Below are positions 1-6,582 of a stretch of 7,237 nucleotides of DNA, piece after piece. The stretch's first letter is position 1, and the number at the start of each line of letters is the position of its first letter. Source of the stretch: Amoebophilaceae bacterium (GTDB taxonomy: Bacteria; Bacteroidota; Bacteroidia; Cytophagales; Amoebophilaceae); assembly GCA_025455725.1 (NCBI GenBank), contig JALOLY010000047.1:1-7237 (forward strand), written 5' to 3'. The position numbers and the translations under genes are program-made. The notes under the pieces were generated by a model, which did no database searches, was not told the DNA's origin, and saw only the letters and a program-made list of their open reading frames with translations.

Positions 1-499
1 CTGTGTTGTGATTGATAGAGGCTACTAAACTTTCCACATAGTCTACCTCAAAAACTCCGCCTATAGCTTCTAATTCACGTTTAATCGCTTGGAGTTGTTG
101 CTTACTCTGATGGCTAGGGGCAATACTGACTACATAAGCATCTCTCAAGGGATTTTCATCTAGCACTTGTAAAAAGTCTTCTCCAGTTGCCTTGATAAAC
201 TCTTGCGCAGCGTCTTCCTTGGCAAGGAATTTGAGTTGGGCATGACCATCTTTTTTGAAGACAAAATCTTTTTTGCTTAGTAGCTGACTGATTCGTATGC
301 TTTCTTGCTCTGAGATATTTTTGTGTAGATAAACCTGAATTTTTACGTTCTCTTTGATGATGTCTGTGAGTTTGGCCGCATGCAGCACAAGGAAACCAAA
401 TAGCCCCACGACCAACAAGGCTAGTATGGTACTAAAGGCTACGCTGACGACAGGGTAGCTTCCTAGCTCACTCTTTCCTTTTCGTTGGTAATGCGCCAC
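1..499 (-). CDS. ftsX: Cell division protein FtsX, N-terminal part (cut by left edge)
   Basis: FtsX is the membrane partner of the ATPase FtsE. The FtsEX complex sits at the division site in the inner membrane and activates peptidoglycan hydrolases through the extracytoplasmic domain of FtsX. About 166 codons are visible. A basic cytoplasmic N-terminus leads into GSYPVVSVAFS (about residues 13-23) and one membrane segment (about 17-40, ending GLFGFLVLHA), a hallmark of Bacteroidetes FtsX. The extracytoplasmic domain follows, with VKIQVYLHKN at about 52-61 and ENPLRDAYVV at about 115-124. The remaining three membrane segments lie beyond the edge. The start is uncertain. The frame is open from 553 (an in-frame TGA lies at 554-556) but contains no ATG at all; GTG at 499 is the first standard start. 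The in-frame codons upstream of it (RRSARKLKW) still look coding, so a non-canonical start such as CTG at 538 is possible. It lies directly downstream of the porin gene on the same strand. Identity is secure; the start is not. Confidence 0.9.
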   Translation of the reverse strand, partial: MAHYQRKGKSELGSYPVVSVAFSTILALLVVGLFGFLVLHAAKLTDIIKENVKIQVYLHKNISEQESIRISQLLSKKDFVFKKDGHAQLKFLAKEDAAQEFIKATGEDFLQVLDENPLRDAYVVSIAPSHQSKQQLQAIKRELEAIGGVFEVDYVESLVASINHNT

Positions 500-549
500 G
501 ACCCATTTTAATTTACGAGCACTTCGCCTTGTTTGCAGCGAATCATTGC

Positions 550-2529
550 TTAATCAAAAAATGACCAATTGATACCGATGTCGAATGCCTTCTTTTGCCC
601 AGGATAAAGTGGTGTTACAAAATAGCCGTGAGGCTTTGCTGGGAGCCAAGATTCGTTGCAGTGACTAAACTTAAGGAAAGCGCTAAAGTTCCGGATCCTG
701 AAGTCAAGAAAAAGGTCGATGATGGGATAACTGTATACGGTGAATGTATCTTGACGATAAAATTGCTGCGTAACTGGGTCATAACCATCGGCCTTGTACG
801 AAGACTTCCAATGCACGTCTATGCCTGCCTCAAAGGTGCCATTACCTGCAGTAGTTGTGTTAGTGTAATACAGTTTGGAGTTGATCAAGAAACTAGGCAC
901 ACTGCAAATCTCAGCACTGGGCCCTAGTGTTTTAGCAGCAGTAAGTTCACTGTGCCAGCGCACGTGCGCCCCAAAGGCCAACTCTAAGTCAGTATCCAAC
1001 GTTACAATGTTGACATCTTTTTTTACCTGCCTAGGCTCAGCAATTGTTATGACCTTCTGATCATCAGCATATTGGGAGTCTTGAACTTGGTATTCAAAAA
1101 AGAAGATAGGGTTATCGACTCTTGTTAAACTTGCGCGGGGTCTCAATTTTACATGATCACTCGCTAGTTGCAAGCTACCGCTGATCTGTGTGGCTGTGGG
1201 TGGAGAGAATGCATTACTCCAATTGCGGTGATAGCCGTGGTATTGCTGTGCCAAGAAAGAAGGTTCGTGTTTGATGCGCTCGCACGATAGTTTAAACTTA
1301 GCTCCTTCGTAGGCTGCACACGCTTTGTAGCCTCCTTGTAGTAAATATTCTGCGCACAGATGTAGTGAAGCTGTACTGTCTTTCAGGTTATACCTGGTGT
1401 ATAAGCCTGCGTAGTGCTCATGTAGGTCTTTGTTATCTTCTTTTTTTGATGGTCTGCATTCAATCTTTTTGTGACGGTAATAACCACTGTAAAACCAACC
1501 TCTCCAGTCTCCCTTTACTCCCAATGTATTTTGGGCGTTCCACACGGTCGTTGTCGCCTCAATGTAGCTATCTGACGCCTCACCCCCCAGGAATATAGCA
1601 GCCTTTCTGGACAGTGAGTCTACTTCAAACTGATATATCTCTTTCTGAATTTCCAACTCGTGGTACAACCAGAGCCGCTTGGACAACGCTAACTGGTGGT
1701 ACAAATGGAAGCGTTTTCTGGCGTCACTGCTTTCTAGTTTGCTTTTTGGGTCTTTGGGGATCAGCCGGTTAAGCATGCTGTGATACCAAAGCTCATACTC
1801 AGCATTTTTTTTTAGACTCGTACAGTATTTTTTAGTGTAAATCCCCCCAGTCTCTCGCACACGGTGTTTTGCTAACAAAAAATGTGCTAATAGCTGATAC
1901 TGCTCCTTTTGGGTCTTGTAGTGCGTGAAAAAATCCAGTCCATAAGAGATCACATTTCTATCCCCACGTCTACTGGGTACCCATTCCTTATCCGTCATCA
2001 TGTTCCGGAAGTTGACCCCTATGTTCCAGTTGGGCGTCACATTGCGACTGTGGCATACCTCGGAATAGAAACTTCCAAAACGAGCCAGCATGACATGCAT
2101 CTTAGAGTAAGGCGACTTGGTATCGTAGTACCTAAACTGACAAGGACTCCTAAAATAAATGTCATAAGCATGGAAGCCTGATGTAAACCCTATGTTGTCA
2201 GGCACGACATAGAAAATGGGCTTAGCGGCTGTCCCATTGTTTCCTAAGTTCTGGAGCTTGTTGCCGTACCGCTGCACAAACGTAAAGCGATGCATATCAC
2301 TGATGTCCGTGTCTTCCGCTACGGTTTTGTACCCCCCTTGGTTGTACTGGATGTTTTCTTGTGTTGTGAATAGGGTAGTGGTGGCGTTGTATATGTCTTG
2401 CGGCTGATCATCGAGATATTTGCTCTCCTGCGCAAACGCAGGAGTTATGCCCATTACAAGGATAACCCAACATATGTGTCTACGGAACTCCACAGCCAAA
2501 ATTAGTGACAAAAATAATGTTTGCCTCAT
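550..2529 (-). CDS. Putative outer-membrane porin, Bacteroidetes type
   Basis: This 659-residue protein is probably a beta-barrel porin of the Bacteroidetes putative-porin family (Porin_10-like). I recognise it from the overall pattern and the C-terminal end YFVTPLYPGQ then FDIGINWSFFD, which matches the closing strand and aromatic C-terminus of that family. A signal peptide is visible, ending AFA before Q34. The start at 2529 (ATG) gives an odd N-terminus with two hydrophobic stretches (residues 3-12 and 19-30) split by EFRRH. An in-frame GTG at 2493 would give a classic signal peptide of about 21 residues (EFRRH, hydrophobic core, AFA) and may be the true start. The body is rich in aromatic and alternating polar residues, as expected for amphipathic strands, and has no long cytoplasmic-type helices. 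Its stop lies just before the ftsX frame, so the two may be co-transcribed. It is divergent from the nif3-like gene. The substrate cannot be inferred. Another barrel type is possible but less likely. Confidence 0.82.
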   Translation of the reverse strand: MRQTLFLSLILAVEFRRHICWVILVMGITPAFAQESKYLDDQPQDIYNATTTLFTTQENIQYNQGGYKTVAEDTDISDMHRFTFVQRYGNKLQNLGNNGTAAKPIFYVVPDNIGFTSGFHAYDIYFRSPCQFRYYDTKSPYSKMHVMLARFGSFYSEVCHSRNVTPNWNIGVNFRNMMTDKEWVPSRRGDRNVISYGLDFFTHYKTQKEQYQLLAHFLLAKHRVRETGGIYTKKYCTSLKKNAEYELWYHSMLNRLIPKDPKSKLESSDARKRFHLYHQLALSKRLWLYHELEIQKEIYQFEVDSLSRKAAIFLGGEASDSYIEATTTVWNAQNTLGVKGDWRGWFYSGYYRHKKIECRPSKKEDNKDLHEHYAGLYTRYNLKDSTASLHLCAEYLLQGGYKACAAYEGAKFKLSCERIKHEPSFLAQQYHGYHRNWSNAFSPPTATQISGSLQLASDHVKLRPRASLTRVDNPIFFFEYQVQDSQYADDQKVITIAEPRQVKKDVNIVTLDTDLELAFGAHVRWHSELTAAKTLGPSAEICSVPSFLINSKLYYTNTTTAGNGTFEAGIDVHWKSSYKADGYDPVTQQFYRQDTFTVYSYPIIDLFLDFRIRNFSAFLKFSHCNESWLPAKPHGYFVTPLYPGQKKAFDIGINWSFFD

Positions 2530-2651
2530 GTAAAAGAGAGTGATAGCAGATACTTTACAGTTCTGGGATTTATCTTGGGTGGAGACCTGCAGCGGCGAAG
2601 TTGCTAACTTTACCGGTCAATTCATTGGTAATCACCCAAATAATCAACGGT

Positions 2652-3749
2652 ATGGTCAAGATACGAGATATTGTAGGTTATCTGGAGCATGTTGCTCCTC
2701 TAGCTTACCAAGAGGATTATGACAATGCAGGGTTGATAATTGGGGACCCCTCTGTCCCAGTCGAAGGTGTGCTCACTTGTTTGGATATTACAGAGCTAGT
2801 GCTAAACGAGGCCAAAGAGAGAAATTGTAACCTCATCATTGCACATCATCCAATCATTTTCAGACCTATGACCAGCTTGAATGGTAGGAACCATACAGAG
2901 AGATGTATCATCTATGCCATCAAGCAGCAGATAGCCATATATACGCTTCATACTAACCTCGACAATGTGTCTTGGGGGGTCAATCGAAAGATGGCACAAG
3001 TCCTAGGCCTTCATAACCTATCTGTTTTGCTTCCTAAGCCGGGCACTCTGAGTCAACTGACCACTTTTGTCCCCCAATCGGCTACCGACCATGTACTTCG
3101 GGCCTTGTATAAAGCAGGAGCGGGCTATATTGGTGATTATATCTACGATCATGTTGCAACGTCAGCAGCAGGCTTCAAGAAGCCTACTGCAATGGCGATG
3201 ACTCATCCAGTAGTGGACAAAAAGCTCGAAAAAGTAGAGGAAAGTAAGGTAGAAGTAGTGTTCCCTGTACATCTGGAATCGTCCGTACTGCGAGCTTTAC
3301 AGGCTGCCCATCCTTGTAGAGAAGCAGTCTATTACGTTCATGCACTAAAAAATACAGATGTTGGGGTAGGTTCTGGTATGGTAGGGGAGCTCTTTCAATC
3401 AATTAGTAGTCAGGCATTTTTGGAGTACCTTAAAGCCAAAATGCAGTTGACCTGTGTTAGGCACACGGCTCCCATAGCTCGTCCTATCAAGCGTGTGGCT
3501 GTGTGTGGTGGATCGGGAAGTTTTCTTGTCCATGCAGCCCTTTTGAAGCAGGTGGATGCGTTGGTAACTTCTGACATGAGGTATCATGATTTTTTCAAGG
3601 CTGAGGACCAGATTTTACTCGTTGATGTGGGGCACTACGAGAGTGAAGTAGGTACGAAAGCGCTGATCCGTACACTACTGTCTGAAAAATTTGTTAACAT
3701 TGCAGTTCTCGAGTGTAGCACTGTGACCAATCCTGTGCACTACTTTTAA
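2652..3749 (+). CDS. Nif3-like dinuclear metal centre protein
   Basis: This is a 365-residue member of the Nif3/YbgI (DUF34) family, cytosolic ring-forming proteins with a two-metal site. The family has been linked to GTP cyclohydrolase I type 2-like activity, but its role is unsettled. The metal ligands expected from YbgI are all present: H65 and H66 in AHHPIIF, D104 in HTNLDN, and H328 and E332 in GHYESE. Other family marks are YDNAGLIIGDP (23-33), the glycine loop CGGSGSF (285-291) and SDMRYHDF (307-314). The long form carries a middle PII/CutA1-like insert, about residues 130-235, with EVVFPVHLESSVLRAL at its core. The usual glycine-rich loop of the insert is poorly conserved here (KKPTAMAMTHPVV). 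An upstream TTG at 2601 is in frame, but ATG at 2652 begins MVKIRDIVGYLE, the typical family start. The zinc-ribbon gene follows after 27 bp, a pairing common in Bacteroidetes, so the two are probably one operon. Confidence 0.95.
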   Translation: MVKIRDIVGYLEHVAPLAYQEDYDNAGLIIGDPSVPVEGVLTCLDITELVLNEAKERNCNLIIAHHPIIFRPMTSLNGRNHTERCIIYAIKQQIAIYTLHTNLDNVSWGVNRKMAQVLGLHNLSVLLPKPGTLSQLTTFVPQSATDHVLRALYKAGAGYIGDYIYDHVATSAAGFKKPTAMAMTHPVVDKKLEKVEESKVEVVFPVHLESSVLRALQAAHPCREAVYYVHALKNTDVGVGSGMVGELFQSISSQAFLEYLKAKMQLTCVRHTAPIARPIKRVAVCGGSGSFLVHAALLKQVDALVTSDMRYHDFFKAEDQILLVDVGHYESEVGTKALIRTLLSEKFVNIAVLECSTVTNPVHYF

Positions 3750-3776
3750 CACGACTAACGATTGTCAACAAAGTAC

Positions 3777-4520
3777 ATGGAGGAAACCATTGAAAGAAAG
3801 CTTAATGCCCTGCTCGACCTGCAAGCTATCGACTGCGAATTAGACAAAATCGTCAAAATGAGGGGGGTGCTTCCTGAAGAGGTGGAAGATTTAGAGAATG
3901 AATTAGTCATCCTACAGACGCGTTCGATTAATATCCAGGAAGAGCTCTCTAACCTGGAGCAAGATATTGTCACCCAGCGGACGAAGATCAAGACGGTACA
4001 GGCCCTGGTTAAAAAATATGAAGAGCAGCAAATGGATGTGCGTAATAACAGGGAATATGATGCTATCACTAAGGAAATAGACCTACAGAAATTAGAGATT
4101 CAACTTGCAGAGAAAAAAAGTAGAGGTGCTTACGAGCAAATAGATAAGCAAAAACAAGTACTGGAGCAGTGCCAAAGAGCCGTAGTTGAGAATAAGCAAG
4201 CATTAACTGACAAGCAAGAGGCGCTGCATGCACTGATGGAGGAGAGCCAGGAGGAAGAGCAGAAGCTACACAAACGGCGTGTCAGGGTGATAAAAAATGT
4301 TGACGAGCAGCTCTTACAATCATATGACCGAATTCGGGCAAATGTTAGCAATGGACTTGCTGTTGTTGTTGTTACAAGAGAAGCTTGTGGGGGCTGTTTC
4401 AGTAAAGTGCCTCCCCAAAAACAGGCAGATGTCCAGGAAAAGAAAAGTATTATCATGTGTGAGCACTGCGGGAGAATTATTGCTGACGTCATCGTTGTAG
4501 CAGAACCAGAGGATGAATAA
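3777..4520 (+). CDS. C4-type zinc-ribbon coiled-coil protein
   Basis: This 247-residue protein belongs to the family with a C-terminal C4 zinc ribbon (zf-RING_7, PF02591-like). Residues from about 5 to 185 form a long charged antiparallel coiled coil, with the family marks ALLDLQAIDCELDKI (11-25), LPEEVEDLENEL (32-43) and VRNNREYDAITKEI (88-101). The zinc ribbon has four cysteines in two CxxC pairs: C204 and C207 in ACGGCF, and C228 and C231 in MCEHCGRII. The acidic tail EPEDE is also usual. The family is thought to bind nucleic acid or act in translation or RNA metabolism, but no defined function is established. TTG at 3762 gives five extra residues; ATG at 3777 fits the family start better. 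There is no Shine-Dalgarno motif, which is normal for Bacteroidetes. It sits 27 bp behind the nif3-like gene and is probably translated from the same transcript. It lacks a clear terminator downstream. Confidence 0.92.
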   Translation: MEETIERKLNALLDLQAIDCELDKIVKMRGVLPEEVEDLENELVILQTRSINIQEELSNLEQDIVTQRTKIKTVQALVKKYEEQQMDVRNNREYDAITKEIDLQKLEIQLAEKKSRGAYEQIDKQKQVLEQCQRAVVENKQALTDKQEALHALMEESQEEEQKLHKRRVRVIKNVDEQLLQSYDRIRANVSNGLAVVVVTREACGGCFSKVPPQKQADVQEKKSIIMCEHCGRIIADVIVVAEPEDE

Positions 4521-4651
4521 GTAGAGACTGTGCACACCTTCAGTGCCCATAGTAGCTGTTTCTGTAAGATCCGCTTCTGCCTAATCAGGAACCTTCTCTC
4601 TGCTAGGGGGCTATCTAGGAATGCCTATGAAGCTGTAGGGCCGGTCTGTTA

Positions 4652-5041
4652 TTACCTTCGGAAGGGTGTGATGACAAGCCTCATGGTAGATCTGGTGCTG
4701 CTTTTTGTCTTCTGCGTGTTCAATACTGGCTTCTTTTTGCCTTCATCTTTTTTTTTAGATGGTTCATGGACGCTCGCCACGAGGTCGCTCTCTCCATAAG
4801 CTACCAGTACATTTTCTTGAGGGTGGAATTTTAGTCTCCGACCTCCTTAAACGTCTGTGCCAAAGACTGCTGTTTTTTCTACGACTCATACGCTTGCTAC
4901 CCTGGCCTTGAGCGTATTATCTCCTAATAGCTTTTATATGTACCCCTTTCCACGCGGATGCACTTCGTGTAACTTGATATTCGAATTCATGCGCTTACAA
5001 GAAGTCATAACCTTTGCTATAGATTGTGTTAAATTGCCCAT
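4652..5041 (-). pseudogene. Probable decayed coding sequence, product unknown
   Basis: Read on the minus strand from an ATG at 5041, one frame gives 129 codons broken by three stops: TAA at 4934-4936, TGA at 4886-4888 and TAA at 4847-4849. It ends at tandem TAA codons at 4652-4654 and just below. The segments between the stops look like real protein: KLLGDNTLKARVASV, then VVEKTAVFGTDV, then a 64-codon open stretch (4846-4655) starting GGRRLKFHPQENVLVAYGE and followed by SDLVASVHEP and a lysine-rich tail (KKKDEGKKKP). The pattern resembles a small C-terminal beta domain, for example a TrkA-C or TOBE-like fold, followed by a charged tail; this is a guess from pattern only. Being one continuous frame with a few point stops, it reads as a gene fragment inactivated by substitutions. 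It could instead be chance open reading in AT-poor sequence. Confidence 0.35.
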
Positions 5042-5098
5042 AATATGTAAGTATTAAAATACAAAGAGTACATCTATGGTTCTTCTATACCAGATATT

Positions 5099-5149
5099 AG
5101 GCGATGACCGTTTTGCCAGCTCCAGATAGACCAGAACGTGTCATCGTTT
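5099..5149. repeat. Long imperfect inverted repeat (hairpin)
   Basis: CGATGACCGTTTTG at 5102-5115 pairs with CAGAACG (5132-5138) plus GTCATCG (5140-5146). This gives 14 pairs with one T-G pair and a single bulged T at 5139. Outer pairs at 5099-5101 with 5147-5149 (one A-T, two G-T) extend the stem to about 17. The loop is 16 nt. The right arm is followed by TTTT at 5147-5150. It lies in the spacer about 240 bp before the dksA-type gene. It could be an RNA structure, a terminator-like element for plus-strand readthrough, or the remains of a transposon end. On the minus strand the same bases read as a P-loop-like peptide, so the symmetry may be accidental. Confidence 0.5.
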
Positions 5150-5363
5150 TGCATGACTTTTCCCCCATAGTGCAACAGACTCATTTTGGGTTACGTGTAG
5201 ATTTTTACTTACTTCGCTTTACTTGTGTAGGTACATAGGGACCCAGTGGTGCAGTGATCAGTCTTCTCCTAGAGAGATGTGTCTGTCTTGCCCTAGCTTC
5301 GGCGCGGCTTGCTGGGCTCAGGGTGTTCGGTAGGATCAGGCCCTAGTTGAGTGATTTAACAGT

Positions 5364-5377
5364 CGTTTACTTAAACG
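5364..5377. promoter_or_regulatory. Small palindrome just before the dksA-type gene
   Basis: CGTTTACTTAAACG is a near-perfect palindrome: six complementary pairs around a central CT. It ends 9 nt before the GTG start of the dksA-type gene. The position suits an operator or a small leader hairpin that affects initiation. A match of this size can also arise by chance, and no matching copy was seen elsewhere in the window. Confidence 0.2.
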
Positions 5378-5386
5378 TATAAAGTC

Positions 5387-5773
5387 GTGTATCCAAGCCA
5401 ACAGAAAAAATATTCTTCAGAGGAGCTACAGGCATTTGAAGCGATGATTGTCCTTAAACTAGAGAAAGCGAATGATGAGCTTAAGAATACTCTGGAAGTC
5501 TTAGGCAGAAAAAAAGAAAATAGCACCGATAAAAACATCAAAATGCTTGAAGACAGTGCTGAAGTAGCTGAGCAAGAAAGTTTAGGTCAATTAGCGGCTA
5601 GACAAAGGAAGTTTATTGCTGAGCTAGAGGCTGCTTTTTTGAGAATTAAAAATGGTACGTATGGTGTCTGTATGGTGACAGGGGAGCTTATTGATAAAGA
5701 AAGGCTCAAAGTCGTGCCGCACACCAGACATTCCCTTGCTGCCAAACTCTCTGATACGCTTGTGGTTCGTTAA
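5387..5773 (+). CDS. TraR/DksA family transcriptional regulator, finger without zinc cysteines
   Basis: This 128-residue protein belongs to the TraR/DksA family. Such proteins enter the secondary channel of RNA polymerase and modulate initiation, often together with ppGpp. A helical hairpin covers about residues 10-88, with EQESLGQLAARQRKFIAEL (62-80) and LRIKNGTYGVC (85-95). The globular end follows: YGVCMVTGELIDKERLKVVP (92-111), then HTRHSLAAK. Only one cysteine of the usual C4 finger remains (C95); the second position is T98 and the distal pair is gone. Bacteroidetes homologues typically read YGICRVTGKLI and share this loss, so it is a lineage trait and not damage. GTG at 5387 is the first possible start, because an in-frame TAA lies at 5372-5374. 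The next Met (residue 20) would cut into the first helix. The pseudouridine synthase gene follows after 56 bp on the same strand, so co-transcription is likely. Confidence 0.93.
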   Translation: MYPSQQKKYSSEELQAFEAMIVLKLEKANDELKNTLEVLGRKKENSTDKNIKMLEDSAEVAEQESLGQLAARQRKFIAELEAAFLRIKNGTYGVCMVTGELIDKERLKVVPHTRHSLAAKLSDTLVVR

Positions 5774-5829
5774 ATATGTATAGTAGCTGGTAGGATAACC
5801 TTCTGGTCATGAGTTTTCTATAAAAAATT

Positions 5830-6555
5830 GTGGAGCGAGAGACACCTTCTAAGCAAATTAGGCTGAATAAATTTATCAGCCATGCGGGGGTATGTGCTAG
5901 AAGAGCGGCTGACATACTTATACAGTCAGGGCATATTACTGTTAACGGGAGAAAGGTAAACACGTTGGGGTATAAGGTCACCCCTCAGGATGTGGTTCAC
6001 TACCGTAACCAAGTGTTAAAAACAGAGAAGCACGTATACATTCTACTCAATAAACCCAAGAACTACATCACTACCACAAAGGACGAAAAAGGGAGAAGGA
6101 CAGTATTACAGCTTGTTCAACATGCTTGTCAGGAACGAGTTTATCCGGTGGGCAGGCTTGATTGTGATACGACTGGCCTGCTGCTTTTTACTAATGATGG
6201 GGCGCTCTCAAAGAAGCTAACACACCCTTCTAGTAATATCAAGAAGCTTTATCATGTTGTACTTGATAAGCCGATTAGTCAGGCGGATTGCGAGAAAATA
6301 AGGAGGGGTATAGTGTTAGAAGATGGTGTTGCATACGTAGACCAGCTAGAAATAGTAGGACAGGATCGTAGTAGCATTGGTTTGGAAATACACATGGGTC
6401 GCAATAGAATCATTAGGCGCATCTTCGAGCATCTACATTATGGAGTGATAAAATTAGACCGGGTTATGTATGCCCATCTCACTAAAAAAGATTTACCGCG
6501 TGGCAAGTGGCGCTTGCTTACTCAGCAGGAGGTTAAATACTTTAACCGCTATTAA
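5830..6555 (+). CDS. rluB: 23S rRNA pseudouridine synthase, RluB/RsuA type
   Basis: This 241-residue enzyme converts a specific uridine in rRNA to pseudouridine. It is a complete RsuA/RluB/RluE/RluF family member. An S4 RNA-binding domain covers about residues 10-57 (RLNKFISHAGVCARRAAD, then GHITVNGRKV). The catalytic domain follows: ILLNKPKNYITTT (71-83) and GRLDCDTTGLLLFTNDG (108-124), in which D111 is the expected catalytic aspartate. The C-terminal motif GRNRIIRRIFEHLHYGV (190-206) and LDRVMYAHLT complete the fold. The TTTKDEKGRRTV stretch is typical of Bacteroidetes RluB. GTG at 5830 is the only sensible start: an in-frame TAA lies at 5821-5823, and the first internal Met is at residue 189. 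The leader is A-rich without a Shine-Dalgarno motif. By analogy the target is helix 89 of 23S rRNA, but RluE or RluF specificity cannot be excluded from sequence alone. Confidence 0.93.
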   Translation: MERETPSKQIRLNKFISHAGVCARRAADILIQSGHITVNGRKVNTLGYKVTPQDVVHYRNQVLKTEKHVYILLNKPKNYITTTKDEKGRRTVLQLVQHACQERVYPVGRLDCDTTGLLLFTNDGALSKKLTHPSSNIKKLYHVVLDKPISQADCEKIRRGIVLEDGVAYVDQLEIVGQDRSSIGLEIHMGRNRIIRRIFEHLHYGVIKLDRVMYAHLTKKDLPRGKWRLLTQQEVKYFNRY

Positions 6556-6563
6556 ATTACAGT

Positions 6564-6582
6564 CGACTAGGATAGTCGTTTT
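6564..6582 (+). terminator. Small intrinsic-terminator-like hairpin after rluB
   Basis: CGACTA, a 3-nt loop GGA, and TAGTCG form a perfect 6-bp stem, followed at once by TTTT. It begins 8 bp after the rluB stop codon, the expected place to end the dksA-type/rluB transcript. The stem is short and only half GC, so termination may be weak. Confidence 0.45.

Larger units (their letters stand above)
4521..5386. other. Long spacer without an intact gene; contains decayed sequence
   Basis: This stretch of 866 bp lies between the zinc-ribbon gene and the traR/dksA-type gene. No intact gene, tRNA or rRNA is recognisable on either strand. It contains a probable decayed minus-strand frame (4652-5041), a strong imperfect hairpin (5099-5149) and a small palindrome next to the following gene (5364-5377), all listed separately. 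Two plus-strand open stretches (4530-4799 and 4857-5057) have low-complexity, cysteine- and phenylalanine-rich translations typical of antisense reading and are not accepted as genes. The promoter of the dksA-type gene is presumably near the right end, but I cannot point to a convincing Bacteroidetes -33/-7 pair. Confidence 0.6.

Noticed and set aside
2601..2651. N-terminal extension of the nif3-like gene from TTG at 2601
   Set aside because: The 17 extra residues do not resemble family N-termini, while ATG at 2652 gives the standard start.
2530..2651. Bacteroidetes promoter in the porin/nif3 divergent spacer
   Set aside because: TAACTTTA at 2605-2612 resembles the -7 box TAnnTTTG, but no TTG box lies at the right distance, so no promoter is annotated.
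4357..4374. GTT triplet repeat
   Set aside because: It encodes the short valine run before the zinc ribbon (AVVVVT), a normal beta-strand, and is too short to suggest phase variation.
4130..4537. 135-codon minus-strand frame opposite the zinc-ribbon gene
   Set aside because: Its Ser/Cys/Thr-rich translation is typical of the antisense of a Glu/Lys/Gln-rich coiled coil; the plus-strand gene has clear family motifs.
4530..4799. 89-codon plus-strand open frame after the zinc-ribbon gene
   Set aside because: The translation is rich in Cys, Phe and Leu with no known motif, and it lies opposite the more protein-like minus-strand frame. It is best explained as an antisense shadow.
4857..5057. 66-codon plus-strand open frame
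   Set aside because: It is antisense to the decayed minus-strand frame, shows no recognisable domain, and has no supporting context.
5105..5140. Walker A-like peptide SGLSGAGKTVIA on the minus strand as proof of an ATPase or kinase gene
   Set aside because: The frame closes directly after it and no Walker B or other kinase motif follows. A 12-residue match inside a hairpin is not enough to call a gene; it is kept only as a finding.
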